This document shows positions 33,808 through 40,481 of a stretch of 55,946 bases of DNA, piece after piece. The notes below the pieces were generated by a model, which was not told the origin of the DNA, did no database searches, and was given only the letters and a program-made list of their open reading frames with translations. Both the position numbers and the translations under genes were made by a program. The stretch comes from Firmicutes bacterium UBA2058. GTDB lineage: Bacteria; Bacillota; Clostridia; Tissierellales; Sedimentibacteraceae. Where the stretch lies: contig DDAM01000024.1 of NCBI GenBank assembly GCA_002332905.1, positions 1-55,946 on the forward strand, written 5' to 3'. Within the stretch, counting starts at the first letter, position 1; each line of letters starts with the position of its first letter.

Positions 33808-34293
33808 TGTTCCATTCCTCCTTAATAAGTATTTCCTTGATACGTCTTTTAGTTCTAAAATCAATGACTCTCGCCGAGCCTTCAGAAATTTGATATTTTA
33901 AAGCAATGTCATAATAAGAATAACCATTTATTCGCATTAATACAATATCTTTAGATTTTTTTCCTCGCAGTCTAAAAGCTCTATTATTCGACTAACTGCC
34001 TTTTTTTCTACAATTTTATCATCAACTCCCTCTGTGATATACAGCATTGCTAAATCATCAAAGGATACATCTTTTTTATCTTTTCTTAAATACTCAAACC
34101 ACTTATATCTGGCAATGGAAAAAAGCCATGTTTTAATATCTGAGTTTCCTTTAAACGCAGGCAATGATTTTATAGCACCTAAAAACGTTTCAGATAACAA
34201 ATCTTCTGAAAGAAGGGGATTATGTGTTAAACTCATAAGGTATATATAAATATCCTTTTTATATTGCATATATAATTTTTCTATTTTAAACAT
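33800..34293 (-). CDS. ECF-type RNA polymerase sigma factor with apparent -1 frameshift
   Basis: Frame one (34293 to 33937) gives 118 residues: sigma region 2 (IYIYLMSLTHNPLLSEDLLSETF, IKTWLFSIARYKWFEYLRKD) and the start of region 4, then a stop. One base lower, the region 4 helix-turn-helix continues perfectly (KDIVLMRINGYSYYDIALKY, SEGSARVIDFRTKRRIKEIL) to a stop at 33800. The joint is a run of seven A (T at 33956-33962); eight A would give one 164-residue sigma factor. The coupled anti-sigma gene argues that the full protein is made. It may be polymerase slippage, ribosomal -1 shifting, a recent mutation or an error. Confidence 0.75.
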
Positions 34294-34357
34294 TAAAATC
34301 CTCCTTTCATAACATTAGTGTCTATAAAATCAATTTTGTTACAAGTTTTTATAAAAA

Positions 34358-34462
34358 AGTGAACTACGTTCACTCTATGGAAGAATCGTTCCGATTCTTC
34401 ATTTATCTAATAGGAAAGAGAACTTTCCTATTAGATAAAAAGAACGTATATTATAATACGCT
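34358..34462. repeat. hairpin array (B + C + I modules)
   Basis: B: AGTGAACTACGTTCACT (34358-34374). C: GAAGAATCGTTCCGATTCTTC (34380-34400). I: TTATCTAATAGGAAAG/CTTTCCTATTAGATAA (34403-34438), a 16-bp perfect stem with loop AGAA. A further CGTAT/ATACG hairpin ends near 34461. It fills the gap between the start of the sigma gene and the end of yqeK. A shortened version of B + I is at 53626. Confidence 0.85.
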
Positions 34463-34475
34463 CTATATAAAATAT

Positions 34476-34988
34476 TTATCTAATGTTATTTTTAAGAAAT
34501 TCATATGTAGTTATAGATTTACTATCAATTTCTATATTTTTTGATTTTAAATATTCAAAAGTACTTTCTAACGATTTAATTATTGCCTTATCTATATTTG
34601 AATAAGCTAATTCTCTTAATAACTCCACACCATCATATTTTCTATTTGGCTCAATTTTATCTGCTATATAAATTATTTTATCTAGCATTGTCATATTTTC
34701 TCTACCAGTAGTATGGTATAATATAGCATTAATCACATCAGTATCATTAATTTCATACTTATTTGCTACTATTTTACTACCATAAACAGCATGCTCCAAA
34801 TTTCCAACATTTTGGTTTAGAAGCTTTCCAGAATCATGCAAAAGCCCTGCTATTTTTGCTTTTTCAGTCGATATATTATAATAAGATGCCAAATCTACAG
34901 CAGTATTCATAACATTTATACTATGAATATATAATTTTTCACCAATTGATTTTTTTAAGTCTTCTTTTATATATTCAATATTTTTCAT
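34476..34988 (-). CDS. yqeK: HD-domain bis(5'-nucleosyl)-tetraphosphatase, YqeK family
   Basis: A 170-residue HD hydrolase that splits Ap4A symmetrically to ADP. HSINVMNTAVDLA, GLLHDSGKL (HD) and NLEHAVYGSKIV, then YHTTGRENMTMLDKIIYIADKIEP are the family signatures. GGGAGG precedes the ATG. It follows nadD by 32 bases, the usual Firmicute order nadD-yqeK; the rsfS gene that normally comes next is not here. A truncated A module (ATAGCGTGAAAAAGC) lies just before its ribosome site. Confidence 0.93.
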   Translation of the reverse strand: MKNIEYIKEDLKKSIGEKLYIHSINVMNTAVDLASYYNISTEKAKIAGLLHDSGKLLNQNVGNLEHAVYGSKIVANKYEINDTDVINAILYHTTGRENMTMLDKIIYIADKIEPNRKYDGVELLRELAYSNIDKAIIKSLESTFEYLKSKNIEIDSKSITTYEFLKNNIR

Positions 34989-35020
34989 AAAGACCTCCCA
35001 TGCTTTTTCACGCTATGATC

Positions 35021-35629
35021 TTAGATTGTATATAATTTATTTTTAAGTATATAATCATTTACTTCATTAGGTACTAAATATCTAATAGTTTTTCCTTCTT
35101 TTACTCTCTCTCTTATTTGAGTTGAAGAAATATTAAGTTCTGGTCCATTAACTAAAAATATTTCTCCTCCAAATTTATCTGTAATATCTTTAATTTTATC
35201 CGTTAATGTATCATCAGCAAAATTTGGTCTGTTAACTGATACAAATTTACATAAGGTTAATAATGTTTTAGGGTCTTTCCAACTTGGAAGCTCTAATATT
35301 GCGTCAGTTCCTGTTATAAAATAAAAATCTATATCAGGATGAAGCGATGTTAATTTTTTCATTGTATCTACCGTATAACTAATATCTTGGTTTAAAACTT
35401 CAATATCAGTAACAGTAAATTTATTATTATTAGCAACTGCTAGCTTAGTCATTGTATATCTATGAAAAGCATCTATGTTTAAATTATTTTTATGTGGTGG
35501 TGTACCTGTAGGCATAAAAATAATTTTATCTAAATTAAATAAATCCTTTACTTCATCTGCTATAAATAAATGAGCATAATGTATAGGATTAAAAGTTCCA
35601 CCCATAATACCATATTTTAAATTTGCCAT
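35021..35629 (-). CDS. nadD: nicotinate-nucleotide adenylyltransferase
   Basis: A 202-residue nucleotidyltransferase that makes deamido-NAD from nicotinate mononucleotide and ATP. Motifs: GIMGGTFNPIHYAHLFIADE at the N-terminus (GxFxPxHxxH), MPTGTPPHKN, FITGTDAI and the C-terminal ISSTQIRERVKEGKTIRYLVP. AGGAGG lies six bases before the ATG. First gene of the nadD-yqeK pair. Confidence 0.95.
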   Translation of the reverse strand: MANLKYGIMGGTFNPIHYAHLFIADEVKDLFNLDKIIFMPTGTPPHKNNLNIDAFHRYTMTKLAVANNNKFTVTDIEVLNQDISYTVDTMKKLTSLHPDIDFYFITGTDAILELPSWKDPKTLLTLCKFVSVNRPNFADDTLTDKIKDITDKFGGEIFLVNGPELNISSTQIRERVKEGKTIRYLVPNEVNDYILKNKLYTI

Positions 35630-35730
35630 AATTACCTCCTTGCAATTTTTCGCAATCCTAAATAATTTACTGATTTTAGATTATATACCACAAATCTCAA
35701 ATATACAATACAAATTTTAAGAAAATAAGC

Positions 35731-35780
35731 AAAAATACACCCTAAATGAATATATAAATAAACATTTAGGGTGTATTTTT
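35731..35780. terminator. terminator of the decarboxylase beta/gamma operon
   Basis: AAAAATACACCCTAAATG (35731-35748) pairs with CATTTAGGGTGTATTTTT (35763-35780), an 18-bp stem with T-runs in both directions. Confidence 0.92.
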
Positions 35781-35813
35781 ATATGTCACATTAATAATAT
35801 TATTTTAATATTG

Positions 35814-35939
35814 TTAATTATTAAATGCCTTATTCAATCCTAATATTAGTAAATATATTATAATAATTACTACAAATATTCCTACCATTCCATATAACAT
35901 AATAGGTAGTGTATTTAAAAAAGCTTGTAACTGTATCAT
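35814..35939 (-). CDS. small membrane protein, decarboxylase gamma-subunit-like (OadG type)
   Basis: A 41-residue protein with one membrane helix (MLYGMVGIFVVIIIIYLLILGL). The position right behind the beta-subunit gene (13 bases) and the G-M-x-G-I-F-V-V pattern with a short tail match the small gamma subunit of Na+-pumping decarboxylases, which helps to assemble the complex. AAAGGAG lies six bases before the ATG. Too short for routine gene calling. Confidence 0.75.
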   Translation of the reverse strand: MIQLQAFLNTLPIMLYGMVGIFVVIIIIYLLILGLNKAFNN

Positions 35940-35952
35940 AATTTACGCTCCT

Positions 35953-37083
35953 TTACAACATCTTAGATACTAGATTAATTATTAAACCACCAGCTATTAC
36001 AGATGCAATTTGTCCAGATACGTTAGCACCAACTGCATGCATTAATAAAAAGTTTTGTGGATCCTCTTTCAATCCCATTTTATGTATAACTCTAGCTGAC
36101 ATTGGGAAAGCAGATATACCAGCTGCTCCAATCATTGGGTTTACTTTTTCTTTTAAGAATAAATTTAGTACCTTTGCAAATAAAACTCCACCAATTGTAT
36201 CAAATACAAATGCAACCAAACCTAAACCGATTATCATAAATGTTGCTGGTGTTAAGAATAGATCTGCTCTCATTTTAGAAGCAACTGTAATACCTAACAA
36301 TAATGTGATAAGATTTGCTAATTCCTTTTGTGCACTTCCTGAAAGATTATTTAAAACTCCACATTCACGTATTAAGTTACCAAACATTAAAAATGCAATA
36401 AGAGCAACTGACTTTGGTGAAATAAGACCAGCTATAATAGTAACTGCTATTGGGAATATTATTCTTGCTTTCTTTGAAACATTGGCTGGTTTATATGGCA
36501 TCTTTATTAATCTTTCTTTTTTAGTAGTAACAAGTCTTATAACAGGAGGTTGGACTATCGGTACCAAGGCCATATAAGAATATGCTGCTACTATTATAGC
36601 ACCTATATAATTACTTTTAAAATAGTTTGCTACAAATATAGATGTTGGACCATCAGCTGCACCTATTATAGCAATTGATGCTGCATCCTTTAATCCGAAG
36701 CCTAATAATGCTGCTACACTTAATGTAAAAAATATACCGAATTGAGCTGCAGCTCCAAACAACAACATTTTTGGATTTGATAGTAATGGACCGAAGTCTA
36801 TCATAGCTCCTATACCTATAAATAATAATAGCGGGAACATTTCATTAGCAATACCCATGGCAAATAACTCGTCGATTATACCGATTTCTGTTACACCCTC
36901 AATAGTTTGAGTTATTGCTCCTGATAAAGGCAGATTTACTAGAATTGCTCCAAAACCCATTGGTAATAATAGAGTTGGTTCCATGTCTTTTGCAATTGCA
37001 AGATAAATTAGAACTATACCTATTATCCACATTATAACTTGTTGAATAGTTAAATTAGTTAAATTTCCAAATAATGCTTCCAT
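35953..37083 (-). CDS. sodium ion-translocating decarboxylase, beta subunit
   Basis: A 376-residue membrane protein of the OadB/GcdB/MmdB family. Signatures: LLFIGIGAMIDFGPLL, IGAADGPTSIFVANYF and MGLKEDPQNFLLMHAVGANVSGQI; the conserved Asp and Asn/Ser residues of the Na+ path are within these. It couples decarboxylation of a biotin-bound carboxyl group to Na+ export. The carboxyltransferase and biotin carrier genes are not in the window, so the substrate (oxaloacetate, glutaconyl-CoA or methylmalonyl-CoA) is open. GGAGAGG precedes the ATG; a 17-codon ORF and a structured leader lie upstream. Confidence 0.9.
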   Translation of the reverse strand: MEALFGNLTNLTIQQVIMWIIGIVLIYLAIAKDMEPTLLLPMGFGAILVNLPLSGAITQTIEGVTEIGIIDELFAMGIANEMFPLLLFIGIGAMIDFGPLLSNPKMLLFGAAAQFGIFFTLSVAALLGFGLKDAASIAIIGAADGPTSIFVANYFKSNYIGAIIVAAYSYMALVPIVQPPVIRLVTTKKERLIKMPYKPANVSKKARIIFPIAVTIIAGLISPKSVALIAFLMFGNLIRECGVLNNLSGSAQKELANLITLLLGITVASKMRADLFLTPATFMIIGLGLVAFVFDTIGGVLFAKVLNLFLKEKVNPMIGAAGISAFPMSARVIHKMGLKEDPQNFLLMHAVGANVSGQIASVIAGGLIINLVSKML

Positions 37084-37091
37084 TTCCTCTC

Positions 37092-37145
37092 CTAAATAAA
37101 TAATTTTATACTGGATCTATGTCCTATTTTTATATGCTTGTACAT
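37092..37145 (-). CDS. 17-codon ORF directly before the decarboxylase beta gene
   Basis: MYKHIKIGHRSSIKLFI, preceded by a strong AGGAGGG site nine bases before its ATG, and ending eight bases before the beta-subunit start. The stop codon TAG overlaps the ribosome site of the next gene. Probably a leader peptide for coupled translation; no homology recognised. Confidence 0.45.
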   Translation of the reverse strand: MYKHIKIGHRSSIKLFI

Positions 37146-37336
37146 AATACTAATCCCTCCTTAGAACCTTATAATCGAGATAAGTATAAGCATATTGAGA
37201 GTATTAATGATTTTCTAATCGCAATTAATATCCGCAAATTAATAATATATACAATATATAATTATTATTATATTTTAGAATATTAAATTTTCACCAAAGC
37301 CTTTTATAAAATATTAAGCTATTATTATACAAAAAA

Positions 37337-37490
37337 AGACCTCATTATAATAAAAATTACAATAAAAGTCTGGCTTTTTAAATGCATGATACGGATTTTA
37401 TAATCGGATTGACGACATCATGCTACATTATTAAATGCAAGCTACTCCCTCTTACATCATTTAGTATACAGTAAAATTATATAAAATCAA
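37337..37490 (-). promoter_or_regulatory. structured leader RNA with intrinsic terminator, upstream of the decarboxylase beta gene
   Basis: Promoter on the minus strand: TTGATT (37490-37485), 16 bp, TATACT (37468-37463). The RNA then reads GAGGGAGTAGC (complement at 37441-37449), a GCTTGCAT/ATGTAGC stem, GCATGAT/ATCATGC stem around GATGTCGTCAATCCG, and finally a 15-bp stem with one bulge (37337-37371) followed by T7 (37337-37331). GGGAGUAGC and GUCGUCA recall the yybP-ykoY class, but the gene served is a Na+ pump, so a Na+-sensing riboswitch is another candidate. The remaining stretch to 37146 is AT-rich leader. Confidence 0.6.
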
Positions 37491-37513
37491 GATTTTTTTT
37501 TAAAAACTCATTG

Positions 37514-37798
37514 TTAAGCGATTGAATCAGTATGGTTTTTATTAGAATTTACACACTCAATAGCTTTTGCAACTTCCATTATAATGTTTGTGTTATTTTG
37601 ATACTCTCGTATAAAGTATTCGCCATATATTTCACCTTTTTTTCCAGTTACGTAAAATGGCTGAATATTATTTAGAGCTTTAGCCATAATATCATCTCTG
37701 CAACTTTCGCATCTACAAACATTTGAATAGTCTTCATTGTTCTCTAGAAGATCTGTAAGAATTTGTTCTACTAATACTTCCATATAATTTTTTATCAA
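37514..37798 (-). CDS. ComFB-family protein
   Basis: A 94-residue protein of the late-competence ComFB family: MEVLVEQILTDLLEN, then the cysteine cluster CRCESCRDDIMAKALNNIQP and FYVTGKKGEIYGE. Some relatives bind c-di-GMP or c-di-AMP; a role here is not known. The start is TTG at 37798, with GGAGG eight bases upstream; this site is within the last codons of hemZ, whose stop lies two bases before. So translation is coupled with hemZ. Confidence 0.8.
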   Translation of the reverse strand: MIKNYMEVLVEQILTDLLENNEDYSNVCRCESCRDDIMAKALNNIQPFYVTGKKGEIYGEYFIREYQNNTNIIMEVAKAIECVNSNKNHTDSIA

Positions 37799-37799
37799 A

Positions 37800-39284
37800 T
37801 TAATACCTCCTATCTAAAATATTATATTTATCTTCTATGTTTTTTCGAAAATTATTATTATATTCTCTTAAATCTTTATAATTTTGTACTCTCTCATGTC
37901 TGTTATTACCCTTTAAAATCTTACTTACAGCACCCATTCCACAAGCTAATATCGTTTCTACTTCTTCTATAATTACTATATTATAAATACTCTCTTTGCT
38001 TTCTAAGGCATATCCTACATTTTCCAAATTGCCTTTAATATTTTTTTGCCTATACATATAGTATGGTTTATATCCATTCTCAGCACAAATTTCTTTTGTG
38101 ATATGATACATTTTTTCTACTGTGTCAGTATCTTTTGATAATGTTTTAACATCATTTAATAACTTAGAGCCTTTTTTATATGACAAGGCATGTACAGTAA
38201 TATTATCTGGTTTTAAAGCTACCACTTTTCTAACTGAATTTAATACATCTTCGGGTGTTTCATCAGGTAAACCTATTATTAAATCCATATTAATAGAATC
38301 AAAACCGATATTTTTAGCTAAATAATATATTTTTTCTATATCATCAACGGTATGATTACGAGAAATTCTTTTTAATGTGTTTTCATTCATTGTTTGAGGA
38401 TTAATACTAATTCTACCAACATAATTATCTTTTAAGCATTTAAGCATTTCTTCATTAATTGTATCTGGACGTCCAGCTTCAAAGGTTATTTCTTTTACAT
38501 CATTTAAACTATAGTACTTTTTAATGACCATAAAAATATCATCTATATTTTTTGTACTTAAAACAGAAGGTGTTCCACCACCAAAATAAATAGTATTAAG
38601 CTTTAATCTATTGCTGATGGCTAATTTTATAGTTTCCTCTATTTCATATGTTAAGTTTTTTACATACTCGTCTATGATGCTTTGATCATAGTTTGAAAAT
38701 GAAACAAATGAACAATAAACACATTTTGAAGGGCAAAATGGTACATGGATATACAGATTGTAATTTCCATTATTTTCCTCTTCGTGCATATATTTAATTT
38801 GCTTATCATATATGTCATTTAAAAGTTCTATTTTACTATCTGACATTTCATAGGTTTTTTTCAATATTAAATTAGCATGTTCTCTAGACATACCATTTTT
38901 AAGAGCCATAGCTAATATTTTATTTGGACGAATTCCAGTTAAAAAGCCATATTCAGCTTTTTCATTGAAGTATAAAGAAAAAGAATTATATAATGATTTC
39001 TTAACAACTGTTTTTCTAAGTTTTTTTTCATCATTTTTTTCAAGTTCTATATCCTTACTGCTTACTGTATTATGATTAATTTCTTTTCTATTTAAATACA
39101 ACGTAGTTTTACATGAATAGTTATCTAAGGACTCTATAATTTCCGATAAAACTATCAGATTTGAGGAATCAAAATTTATATTATTGTCATAATAAATTTT
39201 AATTTCACTGTTTAAATCAAATATTTTAAAAATATTTCTTATTTCAAATTCGTATTCATGTCCTACTAAATAAAAACTTACCAT
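37800..39284 (-). CDS. hemZ: coproporphyrinogen III oxidase-like radical SAM protein HemZ
   Basis: A 494-residue protein. Residues 1-165 form the HemZ-specific N-terminal extension; the radical SAM domain follows with LYIHVPFCPSKCVYCSF (CxxxCxxC), IYFGGGTPSVL and NMDLIIGLPDET. Named after Bacillus HemZ, an anaerobic coproporphyrinogen dehydrogenase homologue, though activity as heme enzyme has not been shown for most. It lies in the clostridial run relA-dtd-MBL-hemZ. AAAGGAAA precedes the ATG. Confidence 0.9.
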   Translation of the reverse strand: MVSFYLVGHEYEFEIRNIFKIFDLNSEIKIYYDNNINFDSSNLIVLSEIIESLDNYSCKTTLYLNRKEINHNTVSSKDIELEKNDEKKLRKTVVKKSLYNSFSLYFNEKAEYGFLTGIRPNKILAMALKNGMSREHANLILKKTYEMSDSKIELLNDIYDKQIKYMHEEENNGNYNLYIHVPFCPSKCVYCSFVSFSNYDQSIIDEYVKNLTYEIEETIKLAISNRLKLNTIYFGGGTPSVLSTKNIDDIFMVIKKYYSLNDVKEITFEAGRPDTINEEMLKCLKDNYVGRISINPQTMNENTLKRISRNHTVDDIEKIYYLAKNIGFDSINMDLIIGLPDETPEDVLNSVRKVVALKPDNITVHALSYKKGSKLLNDVKTLSKDTDTVEKMYHITKEICAENGYKPYYMYRQKNIKGNLENVGYALESKESIYNIVIIEEVETILACGMGAVSKILKGNNRHERVQNYKDLREYNNNFRKNIEDKYNILDRRY

Positions 39285-39296
39285 ATCAGTTTCCTT

Positions 39297-39929
39297 TTAT
39301 TTGTAGTATTTTCTAACAAACATATTTTCCTTCTTTTCAACTCCTATGCTTGTTGATGAGTTATGTCCAGGATATAGCTTCACTTCATCATCGTATATGA
39401 GTATTTTATTTATAATTGAGCTTATTATATCATCCATAGAACCACCTTCTAAATCAGTTCTTCCTATAGAATGATCAAATAAAGTATCACCAGTTAAAAT
39501 TATATTATCAATCTTAAAGCATACTCCACCTGGTGTATGTCCTGGTGTGTGTATAACTTCAATTTTCAACTCACCAAGTTCAATAATTTGTCCATCCTTT
39601 AAAAGATTATCATAATCTAAAGATATAATTTTTCTAAACAAATCATATGAATGATTAAGATCTGGATTCTTTATAAATTCAGCATCTAATTCATGTATAT
39701 ACACTGGTATATTGTACTTATCCTTTAGCTCCTTTACTGCTCCTATATGATCAGAATGACCATGTGTTAATAAAATCATCTTTGGTTCAAGTCTTAAATC
39801 AATAATTTTTTCATCTATAAAAGAAAAGCTTCCACCTGGATCTATTATTGCGCAAGCCCTTGTTTTTTCACAACCTATAATATAACAATTCATTAAAAAT
39901 GAAGTAACTTCTAATCTTTCAAAAATCAT
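39297..39929 (-). CDS. MBL-fold metallo-hydrolase (glyoxalase II-like, YqgX type)
   Basis: A 210-residue metallo-beta-lactamase-fold hydrolase. Metal ligands are in THGHSDHIGAV (HxHxDH), HTPGHTPGGVCF, LTGDTLFDHSIGRTDL and YPGHNSSTSI. This arrangement is typical of the hydroxyacylglutathione-hydrolase-like enzymes of Firmicutes whose true thiol-ester substrate is unknown. It starts ten bases after the dtd stop and ends 12 bases before hemZ, so it is part of the same operon. Confidence 0.9.
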   Translation of the reverse strand: MIFERLEVTSFLMNCYIIGCEKTRACAIIDPGGSFSFIDEKIIDLRLEPKMILLTHGHSDHIGAVKELKDKYNIPVYIHELDAEFIKNPDLNHSYDLFRKIISLDYDNLLKDGQIIELGELKIEVIHTPGHTPGGVCFKIDNIILTGDTLFDHSIGRTDLEGGSMDDIISSIINKILIYDDEVKLYPGHNSSTSIGVEKKENMFVRKYYK

Positions 39930-39939
39930 GTCAAACTCC

Positions 39940-40389
39940 TTAAAATAATTTTGTGCTATCTAACAATATAGTAACTGGTCCATCATTGCATAGTTCTACC
40001 TGCATATCTGCACCAAAAACACCTGATTGAGTGTAAATCTTTAAATCCTTACATCTTTTTATAAATTCTTCATAGTAAGATATTGCTTTTTCTGGTCTAG
40101 CAGCACCAGTAAAGCTTGGTCGTCTTCCTCGTCGCGCATCACCCTGTAAAGTAAATTGAGAAACAACCAAAATACTTCCATCAACATCAGATAAAGATTT
40201 ATTCATCTTGCCTTCCTCATCTTCAAAAATCCTAAGTCCTATAGTTTTATCAAATATATAATCTAAATCAGTGTCCTTATCTTCCTCTGCTACACCTAAT
40301 AAAATTAAAATTCCTTTATCTATTTGACCTACAATTTCGTTATCAATTTTAACACTGGCGCATTTTACCCTTTGTATAACTGCTCTCAT
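39940..40389 (-). CDS. dtd: D-aminoacyl-tRNA deacylase
   Basis: A 149-residue enzyme that removes D-amino acids (and glycine) wrongly attached to tRNA. Signatures: MRAVIQRVKCASVKID, the catalytic SQFTLQGDARRGRRPSF and the GPVTILLDS C-terminal motif that forms the Gly-cis-Pro active site. It follows relA, as in most Firmicutes. Its ribosome site, start codon and upstream hairpin are nearly identical with those of the 5-FTHF cycloligase gene. Confidence 0.96.
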   Translation of the reverse strand: MRAVIQRVKCASVKIDNEIVGQIDKGILILLGVAEEDKDTDLDYIFDKTIGLRIFEDEEGKMNKSLSDVDGSILVVSQFTLQGDARRGRRPSFTGAARPEKAISYYEEFIKRCKDLKIYTQSGVFGADMQVELCNDGPVTILLDSTKLF

Positions 40390-40408
40390 ATTAACCTCTC
40401 ATTATACC

Positions 40409-40470
40409 ATAGTCTCGCTACGCGAGCCATTTAAAATATGCTACGCATATTATATTATAGTCTCAACTAT
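40409..40470. repeat. hairpin array (E + H modules) between relA and dtd
   Basis: E: CTCGC-TAC-GCGAG (40414-40426) within ATAGTCTC...GCCAT. H: AATATGC-TAC-GCATATT (40435-40451). A further ATAGT/ACTAT hairpin follows (40457-40470). The sequence from the dtd start codon through E matches 24406-24450 in about 42 of 43 positions. Confidence 0.85.
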
Positions 40471-40481
40471 AAATATATAGG

